Below, one piece after another: positions 6,477-16,343 of a stretch of 61,168 nt of DNA (positions within the stretch are counted from its first letter, which is position 1; every line of letters begins with the position of its first letter). Made by a program: the position numbers and the translations under genes. Source of the DNA: an uncultured Actinomycetes bacterium (GTDB lineage Bacteria; Actinomycetota; Actinomycetes; Nanopelagicales; Nanopelagicaceae); contig CAILHY010000007.1 of assembly GCA_903834145.1 (NCBI GenBank), positions 1-61,168 on the forward strand, given 5' to 3'. The notes under the pieces were generated by a model. It made no database searches. It saw nothing but the letters and a program-made list of their open reading frames with translations, and was not told the DNA's origin.

Positions 6477-7238
6477 ATGAGTCAACTAAATGAAAGTCCA
6501 ATTATCACGATCGAACGACGCAAAGCAGTCACGATCATCATCTCCTCTGTCATTGTTTCCCTAGCGCTCGCTGGTGGGTTAATGAAAGTTGGCTCAGGAT
6601 TTGCAGCACGGAGCGCGAACGGAATTACTGTCACCGGTTCTGCGAAGGTTTCTGCGGTTGCCGATAATGCTGTCTGGACTCTCAATGTGCAAGCATCGAT
6701 GTCAAAGGTTTCCGATGCCATTGCCAAAGTTGGTTCCGATGTCGATGCGGTGAAGGTATATCTCACAACTGGCGGAGTACCTGCAGATGCGTTGACTCTC
6801 GGTGCTGTCTCCACGTATGCGAATGCTGAATACATCAATGGCAATCCAACGGGTCGCATCTTGTCCCACAATGCCTCACGCGATGTAGTTGTACGAAGTA
6901 AAGATGTTCAATTGCTTTCTAAATTGAGCCAAGGAATAGGTAACTTGTTACAAACTGGTGTGAACGTCAACACGGGTGGCCCTCAATATTATGTTTCCAC
7001 TTTGCCAACCTTACGTCCACAATTACTGGAAGAGGCAATGAAAGATGCGAAGATCCGCGCCGTTGCTCTTACAAAAGCAGTCGGCGGAACCATTGGCGCA
7101 GTTGTCAGTGTTACGACCGGACCTTTTCAAGTGACGACGCCTGATTCAACTATGACCGATGCTGGTGGGGCTTATGACACGACCACGATCAACAAGACAG
7201 TGACATCTACGGTTTCGGTGACCTTTAAAACCAAGTAG
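6477..7238 (+). CDS. SIMPL domain (DUF541) exported protein
   Basis: This 253-residue protein has an N-terminal membrane anchor or signal segment (about 18-40) followed by a SIMPL/DUF541 domain. ANGITVTGSAKVSAVADNAVWTLNV, the central DVVVRSKD and the late KDAKIRAVALTKAVGGTIG are family hallmarks. Members are periplasmic or surface proteins related to BP26/OMP26, and some form ring-shaped oligomers; the role is not settled. It ends 13 bp before the convergent accD gene. Confidence 0.8.
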   Translation: MSQLNESPIITIERRKAVTIIISSVIVSLALAGGLMKVGSGFAARSANGITVTGSAKVSAVADNAVWTLNVQASMSKVSDAIAKVGSDVDAVKVYLTTGGVPADALTLGAVSTYANAEYINGNPTGRILSHNASRDVVVRSKDVQLLSKLSQGIGNLLQTGVNVNTGGPQYYVSTLPTLRPQLLEEAMKDAKIRAVALTKAVGGTIGAVVSVTTGPFQVTTPDSTMTDAGGAYDTTTINKTVTSTVSVTFKTK

Positions 7239-7251
7239 TTCTGACTGAGTT

Positions 7252-8643
7252 CTATAGAGGAATATTGCCGTGGCTACCACGGCGATAGGGAGCGCTTGCA
7301 ATTGCTTGGGCTAGAGCCGAGCGCGTCGTCTTGGGATCGATAATTTCATCGACGGCTCCGATCTCAATAGCACGTTCTACTCCACCTGAAATTTTGTCGT
7401 GCTCTGCCGCCAATTCAAGTTCCATTGTTTCTCGCTGATCCTCTGGAATATCTGCAAGTAAGCGGCGGTGCAATACGCGCACTGCGGCAACGGCGCCCAT
7501 CACGGAGACTTCAGCAGTTGGCCATGCAAATACTTTCGTCGCACCGAGGGATTTGGAGTTCATAGCAACGTAAGCACCGCCATAGGCACGGCGTGTCACA
7601 AGAGTGACACGGGGGACTACGGATTCACCAAATGCGTGAAGCAATTTTGCACCTCGCCTGACTGCGCCTTCCCATTCCTGGCCAGCACCTGGAAGAAATC
7701 CAGGTACATCGGCAATAACAATCAGTGGAATTCCAAAAGCATCGCAGGTGCGAACAAAGCGTGCCGCTTTCTCAGCGGCCGATGAATCAAGAACGCCGCC
7801 TAAATGTTGAGGATTATTAGCAACAACGCCCACCGTTCGCCCACCTAACCTTCCGATAGCGATGAGTATGTTCTCGGCCCAATGCGGATGCAACTCCAGG
7901 ACTTCACCTTCGGTATCCAATATCGCGCGCACCAGCGGGTGTACTTCGTAGGCACGCTTGGTTGGAGGTGGCACTAGGGCTGCAAAATCAAAGTCAGGCA
8001 GATCGGTGGCCATATGTCCTTGATTGGCAAAGAGCGCGGTGACATCGCGAATCTCATCAAAGGCTTCTTGCTCTGTATGTGCAATCACATGAGCGACGCC
8101 GCTATTTTTCTTATGCGCATCCGGTCCGCCGAGCGTTGCAATGTCAATCTTTTCACCCGTCACACTTTTTACTACATCCGGACCCGTAACAAAGATTCGA
8201 CCTTCTGGTGCAAGAACGACAACGTCGGTCAGTGCTGGTCCGTATGCACCGCCACCTGCAGTTGGTCCAAGGACTAATGAGAGCTGTGGAATCTTTCCGC
8301 TGGCCGTGATCATCGCTTGAAAAACTTCGCCGAATGCATGCAGAGATGAAACACCATCGCGCAATCGTGCGCCGCCTGAGTGCCAGATACCGATGATCGG
8401 CAATTGCGTAGCCATCGCTTCTTTGTAAGCGGTCAGAATTACATGAGCGCCGTCAACGCCCAGGGCACCACCATGAAATGTTGCATCGGAGGCAAAGAGA
8501 ACAACTTTATTTCCTTTAACTAATCCCGTTGCCGCCAACATTCCAGATTTATCAATCGGAGAAATAAGTTGAACGGTGCCGGGATCACATAGGCGCGCTA
8601 AACGAAGTTGCGGATCGCGCGGGTCAATCTCAGGTGTGTCCAT
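7252..8643 (-). CDS. accD: Acyl-CoA carboxylase carboxyltransferase subunit (AccD/PccB type)
   Basis: This 463-residue protein contains both crotonase-fold halves of a biotin-dependent carboxyltransferase. IGIWHSGGARLRDGVSSLHAFGE and LGPTAGGGAYGPALTD are the N-half acyl-CoA loops; VIADVPGFLPGAGQEW and RRAYGGAYVAMNSK are the C-half carboxybiotin loops. It makes malonyl-CoA (or methylmalonyl-CoA) from acyl-CoA and carboxybiotin. It is the last gene of the fab operon, 3 bp after fabF, which favours a role in fatty-acid synthesis. The biotinylated alpha subunit is not in the window. Length is somewhat short of the usual 500-530. Confidence 0.93.
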   Translation of the reverse strand: MDTPEIDPRDPQLRLARLCDPGTVQLISPIDKSGMLAATGLVKGNKVVLFASDATFHGGALGVDGAHVILTAYKEAMATQLPIIGIWHSGGARLRDGVSSLHAFGEVFQAMITASGKIPQLSLVLGPTAGGGAYGPALTDVVVLAPEGRIFVTGPDVVKSVTGEKIDIATLGGPDAHKKNSGVAHVIAHTEQEAFDEIRDVTALFANQGHMATDLPDFDFAALVPPPTKRAYEVHPLVRAILDTEGEVLELHPHWAENILIAIGRLGGRTVGVVANNPQHLGGVLDSSAAEKAARFVRTCDAFGIPLIVIADVPGFLPGAGQEWEGAVRRGAKLLHAFGESVVPRVTLVTRRAYGGAYVAMNSKSLGATKVFAWPTAEVSVMGAVAAVRVLHRRLLADIPEDQRETMELELAAEHDKISGGVERAIEIGAVDEIIDPKTTRSALAQAIASAPYRRGSHGNIPL

Positions 8644-8646
8644 TTT

Positions 8647-9882
8647 TTAGAGTGTACGAAAAGCCAATACAACGTTGTGTCCACCAAAGCCGAATGAATC
8701 ATTGAGCGCGGCGATGTCACCGGCAGGCAGGGCTCGAGGTATATCGCGCACAACATCAATAGTGACTGCTGGGTCAAGGTTTTCGATGTTGATTGTGGGT
8801 GGAGCCATTCGCTCTTGTAGCGCCTTGACGATAAAGACAGATTCAATAGCGCCCGCTCCACCGAGTAGGTGACCTGTGCTGGATTTCGTTGCGGATACTG
8901 CAACGTGATCGGCTTCTTTGCCCAGTGCTAATCGAAGTGCGTTGGCTTCTGCAACATCGCCGACAGGAGTAGATGTGGCGTGCGCGTTCAAGTGAACAAT
9001 GTCGCGAGTAGTTAAACCTGAGTCACGAAGTGCAAATGCAATAGCGCGCTGAACTCCGCTTCCATCTGGATCTGGCGCAGCAATGTGATAACCATCAGAA
9101 GTTAATCCTTGTCCTGCAATTTCAGCATAAATAGTTGCACCACGTGCTTTTGCGTGTTCATACTCTTCAAGCACCAAAATGCCTCCGCCTTCACCCAAAA
9201 CAAAACCATCGCGGTCTATGTCGTAGGGACGAGATGCGCGAGTGGGGTCATCGTTGCGAGTAGAGAGTGCTTTCATTGCAGCAAAAGCGGCCATCGGAAG
9301 TGCATGGCATGCTGCTTCAACTCCGCCGGTGACAATAATGTCAGCGCGATCAAAGCGGATCATTTCCATGGCATAACCGATAGCTTCAGCGCCCGATGCG
9401 CAGGCACTTACAGGTGTGTGTACTCCCGCTTTTGCTTTGAGTTCAAGACCTACATTTGCAGCTGGTCCATTAGGCATCAACATCGGGACGGTGTGTGGGC
9501 TAACAAAACGTGCGCCCTTAGTTTTCAAGATGTCATATTGATCTAGGAGTGTTGTAACTCCACCGATGCCTGAGGCGATTACCACGCCCAGGCGCTCGAG
9601 ATCTACATCTGGAGATCCTGCGTCTTTCCAGGCTTCGCGAGCGGCAATGAGTGCAAACTGTTCGGAGCGATCCAAACGACGCATTTCAACGCGCTCCATC
9701 GCCTCACTTGGTTCCATAGCAACGCGGCCGGCAATAGTTACTGGAATTGTCGATGCCCACTCATCGGTAAGAGTGCGCACACCACTTTTGCCAGCAAGGA
9801 GCGCTGACCAAGAGCTTGCGACATCTCCACCCAGGGGAGTGGTTGCACCTAATCCAGTAACTACGACGCGACGACGTGACAT
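8647..9882 (-). CDS. fabF: 3-oxoacyl-ACP synthase II
   Basis: This 411-residue condensing enzyme elongates acyl-ACP with malonyl-ACP in the cytoplasm. The catalytic triad is visible: C161 in VSACASGAE, H301 in NAHATSTPVGD and H338 in KSSTGHLLGGAGA, with K333. The glycine-rich C-terminus FGFGGHNVVL is intact. A strong ribosome site (AAGGAG) precedes the ATG. The gene lies 16 bp downstream of acpP in the leftward operon fabD-fabH-acpP-fabF-accD. Confidence 0.97.
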   Translation of the reverse strand: MSRRRVVVTGLGATTPLGGDVASSWSALLAGKSGVRTLTDEWASTIPVTIAGRVAMEPSEAMERVEMRRLDRSEQFALIAAREAWKDAGSPDVDLERLGVVIASGIGGVTTLLDQYDILKTKGARFVSPHTVPMLMPNGPAANVGLELKAKAGVHTPVSACASGAEAIGYAMEMIRFDRADIIVTGGVEAACHALPMAAFAAMKALSTRNDDPTRASRPYDIDRDGFVLGEGGGILVLEEYEHAKARGATIYAEIAGQGLTSDGYHIAAPDPDGSGVQRAIAFALRDSGLTTRDIVHLNAHATSTPVGDVAEANALRLALGKEADHVAVSATKSSTGHLLGGAGAIESVFIVKALQERMAPPTINIENLDPAVTIDVVRDIPRALPAGDIAALNDSFGFGGHNVVLAFRTL

Positions 9883-9898
9883 GTGTTGTTCTCCTTAG

Positions 9899-10147
9899 TT
9901 AAGCAGATGCCTTAACGATGAAATTTACAGCGTCGCCAACAGTGGCCAACTCTGAAACCTGATCATCAGGAATTTTCACGCCAAAGCGCTCTTCTGCGGC
10001 AACAACAACTTCAACCATGCTCAATGAGTCAACATCAAGATCATCGGTGAAGCTCTTATCTAGTTCGATCGATGCCGCAGGGATTCCTGCAACTTCTTCA
10101 ACGATCTCTTTAAGTCCCGCGAGAACGTCTGCTGGTGAAAGTGCCAT
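9899..10147 (-). CDS. acpP: Acyl carrier protein
   Basis: This 82-residue acidic protein carries the growing acyl chain on phosphopantetheine. The attachment serine is S41 in DLDVDSLSMVE. The flanking helices (GLKEIVEEVAGIP and FGVKIPDDQVSELATVGDAV) fit the four-helix fold. AAGGAAGG lies upstream of the start. It sits between fabH and fabF, the usual actinobacterial order. Confidence 0.97.
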   Translation of the reverse strand: MALSPADVLAGLKEIVEEVAGIPAASIELDKSFTDDLDVDSLSMVEVVVAAEERFGVKIPDDQVSELATVGDAVNFIVKASA

Positions 10148-10176
10148 AGCGGTAGTGCCTTCCTTGTTGGTGAGTG

Positions 10177-11196
10177 TTAGTTGCTGTGAACTGTTGGTAA
10201 CGGTGGTAGCTGAACTACCTGACCTGCATAGACCAATCCTGCGCCATAACCGATCAGTAGCGCCAATCCGCCATGCAATTCTGGGTGATCTTCGAGCAAC
10301 GCGGCCATTGCCAGTGGCACGGATGCCGCTGAGGTGTTTCCTGAGGTGCGAATATCTTGGGCAATGATGACTTCTTCAGGCAATTTCATTTCTTTTGCCA
10401 TCGTTTCGATGATGCGCACATTTGCTTGATGTGGAATAAAGGCATCGAGTTGATCCACGCTCATTCCTGCAGCTTCAAGTGCGCGAAGTCCGGCTTTTGC
10501 CATGGAGTAGACAGCCCAACGGAAAACCACTTGCCCTTGTTGTGAAATAACTGGCCAAGGAACATCCATCGCGTTGTTTCTAAATTCATTCCAGGAAGGA
10601 TTCATTAAGATGGCATCGCGAGAATCTGCATCCGATCCCCAAATTGTTGGTCCGATGCCAGGATGATCTGACGGACCAACTAACACAGCACCTGCTCCAT
10701 CGGCGAAGATGAATGCAGTTGCACGGTCATTAGGATCGATAAAGTCTGTGAGTTTTTCTACTCCGATAACAAGCACATATTTTGACGTGCCGCTGCGTAT
10801 GAAGTCACTGGCCATTCCTAGCCCGTAACAAAAACCTGCGCATGCTGCGTTGATATCAAATGCCGCTGCTTTTGGATTTCCTAACCTGGCAATAAGGGCT
10901 GTTGCAGCACTTGGTGCCTGGAAAGGGTATGTAATGGTGGCAACAATGACAGTATCTACATCTTCCATAGTTTTACCTGCGCGCGATAGGGCTTGGCGAC
11001 ATGCTGCCTCTGCCATATCCAGAACGCTTTCATCGGCGGCGGCAAAGCGGCGCTCTTCAATTCCGGTGCGTTGGCGAATCCATTCATCCGTGGATTCAAT
11101 ACGTTCGACGATTTCAGAGTTAGGAACAACTCGTGATGGCTGATATCCGCCCACACTTAAGATTTGGCTATCGGTGCCCTTGCGAACCTGAATCAT
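10177..11196 (-). CDS. fabH: 3-oxoacyl-ACP synthase III
   Basis: This 339-residue initiating ketosynthase condenses acyl-CoA with malonyl-ACP. The catalytic residues are C119 in NAACAGFCYGL, H256 in FIPHQANVRI and N287 in TSGNTSAASVP. TDEWIRQRTGIEERR is the CoA-binding start region. Its start overlaps the fabD stop by 4 bp, which points to translational coupling. It sets the starter unit and so the straight or branched character of the fatty acids. Confidence 0.97.
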   Translation of the reverse strand: MIQVRKGTDSQILSVGGYQPSRVVPNSEIVERIESTDEWIRQRTGIEERRFAAADESVLDMAEAACRQALSRAGKTMEDVDTVIVATITYPFQAPSAATALIARLGNPKAAAFDINAACAGFCYGLGMASDFIRSGTSKYVLVIGVEKLTDFIDPNDRATAFIFADGAGAVLVGPSDHPGIGPTIWGSDADSRDAILMNPSWNEFRNNAMDVPWPVISQQGQVVFRWAVYSMAKAGLRALEAAGMSVDQLDAFIPHQANVRIIETMAKEMKLPEEVIIAQDIRTSGNTSAASVPLAMAALLEDHPELHGGLALLIGYGAGLVYAGQVVQLPPLPTVHSN

Positions 11197-12128
11197 TGCG
11201 CTGCCTTTGCGTTAGGTCCTGCGTGACGGGCAATCAGATCTCTTGCTGCATCTAGATCATCCGGAGTTTTAAGCGCCAGAGTTTCCACTCCTGGCATTGA
11301 CCGCTTAATCAATCCAACCAGAGTGCCCGCTGGTGGCAACTCCAACACCGCGGTAACACCGAGGGCAACCATCGTTGCCATGCACATATCCCAGCGCACT
11401 GGATTGGCGATCTGCGAAACGATGCGGGACATGACTTCCTCGCCGTTTGTGATGCGCGCACCATCTTTATTAGAAACGATTGCGTGAGTGGAATCTTGCG
11501 GGTGCAACGTTGTTGCAAATTCTTTGAGGTGGCCAACGGCCGGTGCCATGAAATGAGTATGAAAGGCGCCTGACACGGCCAGTGCGCGTACTCGGGCGTT
11601 GGATGGAATCGAATCCGCCAGCGCGGTCAGCGCAACCAGGTCCCCGGCGGCAACAATTTGACCAGCGCCATTGTCATTGGCGGCAACGAGCCCAAGGTGA
11701 GCGATTAATGCAAGGATTTCATCGCGGTCCCCGCCCAGTACCGCCGACATTCCAGTTGTGGAGTGGGCGGCAGCAACTGCCATAGCAAGACCGCGCTCGC
11801 GCACAAGTCTCATCGCATCAAGGTCACTAATAACGCCTGCGATAGATGCCGCAGTTAATTCGCCAACCGAGTGCCCTGTCGTGAGATCAAAAGGTGCATC
11901 AACTCCGAGCGCCTTGGCACCGAGCAAGCCTGCAGAAACGATCAGCGGTTGGGCGTTGGCGGTATCGCGGATTTCATCGGGTCCAGATTCAGTGCCGAGA
12001 ATTGCAAGGTTAAGCCCGATCGCATCGGAATATGTGGCGAGTGAATCTTTAAGGTCGGAAATTTCCAACCATGGAGCAAGAAAGCCCGGAGTTTGTGAAC
12101 CTTGACCTGGAGCAACGATTGCGAGCAC
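11193..12128 (-). CDS. fabD: Malonyl-CoA:ACP acyltransferase
   Basis: This 311-residue enzyme loads malonate onto acyl carrier protein. The nucleophile is S87 in GHSVGEL; APGQGSQTPG at the start and GAFHTHFMAPA (catalytic His) are present. The start is a GTG at 12128 with only a weak AAGGGG site about 13 nt upstream. It is the first fab gene, 39 bp after the stop of glgX, so read-through from glgX is possible. Confidence 0.95.
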   Translation of the reverse strand: MLAIVAPGQGSQTPGFLAPWLEISDLKDSLATYSDAIGLNLAILGTESGPDEIRDTANAQPLIVSAGLLGAKALGVDAPFDLTTGHSVGELTAASIAGVISDLDAMRLVRERGLAMAVAAAHSTTGMSAVLGGDRDEILALIAHLGLVAANDNGAGQIVAAGDLVALTALADSIPSNARVRALAVSGAFHTHFMAPAVGHLKEFATTLHPQDSTHAIVSNKDGARITNGEEVMSRIVSQIANPVRWDMCMATMVALGVTAVLELPPAGTLVGLIKRSMPGVETLALKTPDDLDAARDLIARHAGPNAKAAQ

Positions 12129-12167
12129 TGGCAGATTTTAAGCCCCTTGCGCCCTTACTCACGAGTA

Positions 12168-14252
12168 TCAGCGCGAAAGCAGCCAAACCTGAGCGCTATG
12201 GGGTGCAACTTTAATTTTCGCGCGAGGTGATGCAATGGCTGGTTCGTATGTTGAACTTTCATGAGAGGCATCAAAGATGCAACGGAAAGTTTCTCCCCAT
12301 TTTTCATCGGGCAATGTAAAGACAGTTTCTGATTGCGATGAGTTGAGAAGTAACAGCAATCCACGATTGGATCCAGCTTCAAAGAAAACAGTAATGCTTC
12401 GTTTATCTCCATCGCTCCAATGGGTGTCGGTCATTTCGCGACCACCCAAACTAAACCAAGCAATGTCTTTTCGTTGAGTGCCCAGATCGATAGCGCCGGT
12501 GAAGAATTCGGAAGCAACATCGGCAAGGTAAGTATTTCGGATACTTACCAGTGCCGAAACAGAATCGAGCATGTCTTGCTCCTGATCGTTGAGATCCCAA
12601 TTGAGCGCCCAACCCTCTCCACGAATATCGGAAGTTGGCAGCGAGTAAGCATTGTTGGATCCATTTTGCGTACGGCTTACTTCATCGCCCATGGAGAACA
12701 TCGGTACTCCAGATGAAAGAGCCAGCGTTGCGAGCATGGATTTTTGTAGCCAATGCCGAATTGTTGCAATACCTGCATCCTGTGTTGGCCCTTCAGCGCC
12801 AACATTCCAGGATCGGTTGGAGGATCCACCATCGTGATTGTTTTCGGCATTCTGTTCATTATGTTTTTCTTGATAACTCACAAGGTCATTGAGAGTGAAT
12901 CCATCATGAGCGGTCACAAAGTTAATAGATGAGGTAGGTCCGCGGTAATAGAAGATGTCGCTAGAACCACTAATGCGCGAGGCGATATCTGCCACACCTT
13001 CACCATATCCGCGCTCTAAGTCACCAAGCCAAAACTGGCGCACGGAATCTCGATAGTGGTCATTCCATTCGCGCCATGGATAGGCGAAATCTCCCAAGCT
13101 ATACCGCGTGACATCCCATGGTTCTGAAATCAATTTGAGATTGCGCAAGACTGGGTCAGCGGCAATTGCGGTGAATAAAGAAGAATCCGTTGCGGAGTCA
13201 TTTCTGTATAACGCCGTTGCTAAATCAAAACGAAAACCATCCACGCCAATGACATCGCTCCACCAACGAAGGGAATCGAGAATTTGGCGTACCGCGTGTG
13301 GCTGGCCTGCGTTGACGGTATTTCCACAACCTGTCACATCGATGTACTGATCATCACCTTGATGTCGATACCAACTCTTGTTATCGATTCCTCGATACGA
13401 AAGAGTCGGGCCGCCGACCCCACCTTCTCCGGTGTGGTTGTAGACAACATCCAAAATAACCTCGATGCCAGCGATGTGCAGTTGGTCTATCGACCACTGC
13501 AATTCTGCAATGGGATCTTTTGTTGCTGCGTAGGCATTGTGTGGTGCGCTAAAAGCGATGGGGTTGTACCCCCAGTAATTTCTGCGCCCTCGTAAATGAA
13601 TCGCAGGTTCGGTGATGGAGAAATGAATGGGGAGTAGCTCAAGGGCAGTGATACCCATCTTCTTTAAGTGGGCAATCGTGCTGGGGTGACCCAGGCCTTT
13701 GTACGTGCCACGTTCGCCATCATCGATCGCTGAATTCTTTGCCGTCAGACCTTGCACATGTGCCTCATAGATCACGGTTTTAGCCCATGGCGTATTGAGG
13801 CGATGTATGGACCGCGGATGGTGATCGGTAACCACCGAGTACGGCACTTTTCCTGCACTATCTCGTGGATCGCGTAGTCCAAGTTCTCCTGCACCCGATG
13901 CATCGATGCTCACATGACCATAAATCTCGGGCGCATACTGCAAATCGCCATCGAGTTGATGTGCATAGGGATCGAGCAATAATTTTGCCGCGTTGAAGCG
14001 CAAACCACGTTCGGGTTGCCACGGCCCGTAGACCCGGAAACCGTATCTCTGGCCAGCCCGAACACCGGCAAGATATCCGTGCCAGATAGGACCCGTGCGA
14101 TGTGCCAGGGCGAAGCGAGTCTCGACAAGGTGGCCATTGATCTCGTTGAAGAGGCATAACTCCACGGCATCGGCGGCGTCAGACCAGAGAGCAAAATTGC
14201 AGCCCTCGTGAGTGAGCGTTGCACCTAGGTAGCGCGCGTCAGCCGATTGCAT
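12168..14252 (-). CDS. glgX: Glycogen debranching enzyme GlgX (GH13)
   Basis: This 694-residue protein has an N-terminal CBM48-like beta domain (FALWSDAADAVELCLF) and a GH13 barrel. EVILDVVYNHTGEG is conserved region I, GVDGFRFDLA carries the nucleophile aspartate, LISEPWD the acid glutamate and NFVTAHDGFTL the third aspartate. It cuts alpha-1,6 branches of glycogen or limit dextrins. The C-terminal beta domain ends SAQVWLLSR. Length and motifs match the GlgX/TreX family closely. Other glycogen genes are not in the window. Confidence 0.95.
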   Translation of the reverse strand: MQSADARYLGATLTHEGCNFALWSDAADAVELCLFNEINGHLVETRFALAHRTGPIWHGYLAGVRAGQRYGFRVYGPWQPERGLRFNAAKLLLDPYAHQLDGDLQYAPEIYGHVSIDASGAGELGLRDPRDSAGKVPYSVVTDHHPRSIHRLNTPWAKTVIYEAHVQGLTAKNSAIDDGERGTYKGLGHPSTIAHLKKMGITALELLPIHFSITEPAIHLRGRRNYWGYNPIAFSAPHNAYAATKDPIAELQWSIDQLHIAGIEVILDVVYNHTGEGGVGGPTLSYRGIDNKSWYRHQGDDQYIDVTGCGNTVNAGQPHAVRQILDSLRWWSDVIGVDGFRFDLATALYRNDSATDSSLFTAIAADPVLRNLKLISEPWDVTRYSLGDFAYPWREWNDHYRDSVRQFWLGDLERGYGEGVADIASRISGSSDIFYYRGPTSSINFVTAHDGFTLNDLVSYQEKHNEQNAENNHDGGSSNRSWNVGAEGPTQDAGIATIRHWLQKSMLATLALSSGVPMFSMGDEVSRTQNGSNNAYSLPTSDIRGEGWALNWDLNDQEQDMLDSVSALVSIRNTYLADVASEFFTGAIDLGTQRKDIAWFSLGGREMTDTHWSDGDKRSITVFFEAGSNRGLLLLLNSSQSETVFTLPDEKWGETFRCIFDASHESSTYEPAIASPRAKIKVAPHSAQVWLLSR

Positions 14253-14297
14253 CTGGCTATCTTGCCGTGAAATGAGGGTTTTCGCTTAATTCCTCAC

Positions 14298-14347
14298 CCT
14301 TTAGGACCCTTTAGGACCCCTTAGGACCTTTAGGACTTTTTAGGAGG
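14298..14347 (-). repeat. Near-decamer tandem array with TCCTAA core, starting at a stop codon
   Basis: On the minus strand TCCTAA recurs five times at 10, 9, 10 and 10 bp: TCCTAAAAAG, TCCTAAAGG, TCCTAAGGGG, TCCTAAAGGG and TCCTAAAGGG. The first TCC-TAA is the last serine codon and stop of the SGNH hydrolase gene. This is the same core and placement as the array at 2952-3008. Confidence 0.9.
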
Positions 14348-15188
14348 CGAGAAGTTGCGCCTCCTGAGCGCGAAATTGACGAACGATTTCGAGTTCGAAA
14401 CTTTCCTCATGATTGCGACCTGTGATCATGCGGATTCCCTCGCAGATGCTCAAGTAAAACGCGGCAGGCAAGAGATCGATGCTTCTTTTGAGAAACCACG
14501 GAGTTCCATGTCGCATCATCCAGATCAACGATTTCATTCGTGAAGTTGGTCGGCGCGTTTCAACAACCACGGGCGCAAGTTTCCATCTTCGCTCAACGAG
14601 CAGTTCTCGAAAATGTGCAGCCAACATTTGGTGACCTATTTTGCTGGGGTGCATTCGGTCTACGTGCCAATTGGAACCTTCGTAGACATTTTCGATCTCT
14701 CGCGTTTCAAGCATGATTGCATTGAACTCGTTAGCGATGGAGAGTGTGATGGCATTGAGCGCATTGATACGGCGCCGTAGAACTCGCGCTAGCAACTTTG
14801 GCAATGGAACAATCTGTGTTGGATCGTGAAGTTGTAGGAGCAAAACTTCAGAGTGGGCGCTCTTGAGTATTTGAGTTGTTTCCCGAAGGTGATGATAAAT
14901 GGCTTGTGGATCGAAACCATTTCTTAGGACATCGTTTCCGCCCACGATCACGGCGGTAATGTCTGGGGAGCTAGCGAGAATCCTTTCTAGCTGCACATGG
15001 CGAACTTCGGCAGATTTTGCACCTGGCCGAGAAACATTGATATAGGTCAATGGTTGATGAAAAGCATTAGCGAGATAAAAAGACCAACCACGATTTACCC
15101 CTTCACGGTCTGAATCGCCAACTCCAGATGCAGCGCTGTCACCAAGAACTGCGAAAGTGATAGTTGGAGAAATTGTGCGAAAAGACAT
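14340..15188 (-). CDS. SGNH/GDSL-family hydrolase
   Basis: The 282-residue protein has the SGNH blocks: LGDSAASG with nucleophile S18, VGGNDV with the block III asparagine, and DRMHPSKIGH with the catalytic Asp-His pair. Such enzymes are esterases, lipases or carbohydrate deacetylases. The C-terminal 80 residues (VVVETRRPTSRMKSLIWMM) are basic and amphipathic with no known motif. No signal peptide is seen, so it is probably cytoplasmic or membrane-attached. Its start directly abuts the stop of a GT4 glycosyltransferase gene, which suggests a shared role in glycolipid or surface glycan metabolism (inference). Confidence 0.8.
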   Translation of the reverse strand: MSFRTISPTITFAVLGDSAASGVGDSDREGVNRGWSFYLANAFHQPLTYINVSRPGAKSAEVRHVQLERILASSPDITAVIVGGNDVLRNGFDPQAIYHHLRETTQILKSAHSEVLLLQLHDPTQIVPLPKLLARVLRRRINALNAITLSIANEFNAIMLETREIENVYEGSNWHVDRMHPSKIGHQMLAAHFRELLVERRWKLAPVVVETRRPTSRMKSLIWMMRHGTPWFLKRSIDLLPAAFYLSICEGIRMITGRNHEESFELEIVRQFRAQEAQLLAS

Positions 15189-16343
15189 TTACGCCACCCG
15201 CAATTTTGGTGGAGTGGGAAAGAGGTCCGTTTCCTTTGCACCTATCGCGAGAAGAAGTTCGATTGTGCGATCCCAGGGAAACCGCTCTGCCTGTTCACGA
15301 CATGCAATCGTGATTTCTGATAGATCCGATTCAAGAAGTTTTTCAATCCCATCAGCGAATGCCAACGCATTGTTTGCAACGGTCAGACCGGCCGGGTGCT
15401 CCGAGTCGATGGCTAGAAATTCTCCAACCGCACTTGTTTGCGAGGCGACAACAGGTGTCCCGGATGCGATCGATTCCAAGGCCGCAAGACAGAAAGTTTC
15501 AATTGGACCAGGTGCGAGCGAGATATCAGAGGAGGCCAATATCGCCGCAACGCGATTTCGATCTGCGATATACCCCAAGAAAGTGACCGGGAGATCTTTT
15601 GCTGCTTCTCTGAGTTGATTCCACATGGGCCCGATCCCAATGAAAACAAGGTGAGCATTGATACCACGACGTTGAAGTTCGGCCATGGTTTCAATGGAGC
15701 GCATTGGTTTCTTTTCAGGTGACATGCGGCCTACATGAACGATAAGAATATCTCCACCTTTGACTAGATCATTATGCATCCGTTTGTCGCGAGCATGGGG
15801 TGTGAACGTCACCAGATCTACCCCCAGGGGAACCTGAAGAACATTTTGCGTGTTGATTTCGAGAAATTCTTTGGCGGCAAAATTTGTGGTGGTAATTACG
15901 TATTCAAATCGGCTAGAAAGACGGCGATTATGCCAATTCACGAAACGTTGAACGGAGAATGGAAAGTAGTTACTTGCAAGTCCCGTTAAGGATTCGTGAC
16001 TAAAAACCACCGCAGGGATTTTTCGATTTCGAGCCCAAACCCCAATGGATGACAGAGTGAATCGATCCGATATCTCTATTCGATGTGGTTGAAGAGTTGT
16101 CAGTAATTTACGAAGGTCGCGATTGCTTCGAATGATGCGATAACCGCCGCTAAAAGGCAATCTGATACTGGGAACTGTTATCCGCCGGCCTGCCGGAGTA
16201 TCTTCACAATAGAAACCGTTACCAGGCACGATGTAGGTAAATTCATGTCCCAATGATTGATACCCACGACCCAAATGATGAAGAGTGGTTCGAATGCCAC
16301 CGGATTTGGGTCCATAGAAGTTTGCAACATGGACGATCTTCAC
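15189..16343 (-). CDS. GT4-family glycosyltransferase
   Basis: This 384-residue GT-B fold enzyme has a glycine-rich N-terminal domain (FYGPKSGGIRTTLHHLGRGY) and a C-terminal nucleotide-sugar domain. VHVGRMSPEKKP is the donor-domain entry and GPIETFCLAALESIASGTPVV holds the E-x7-E motif. The acceptor is unknown; GT4 enzymes in actinobacteria often build phosphatidylinositol mannosides or other glycolipids. It starts with GTG and overlaps the upstream glycosyltransferase by 4 bp. Confidence 0.88.
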   Translation of the reverse strand: MKIVHVANFYGPKSGGIRTTLHHLGRGYQSLGHEFTYIVPGNGFYCEDTPAGRRITVPSIRLPFSGGYRIIRSNRDLRKLLTTLQPHRIEISDRFTLSSIGVWARNRKIPAVVFSHESLTGLASNYFPFSVQRFVNWHNRRLSSRFEYVITTTNFAAKEFLEINTQNVLQVPLGVDLVTFTPHARDKRMHNDLVKGGDILIVHVGRMSPEKKPMRSIETMAELQRRGINAHLVFIGIGPMWNQLREAAKDLPVTFLGYIADRNRVAAILASSDISLAPGPIETFCLAALESIASGTPVVASQTSAVGEFLAIDSEHPAGLTVANNALAFADGIEKLLESDLSEITIACREQAERFPWDRTIELLLAIGAKETDLFPTPPKLRVA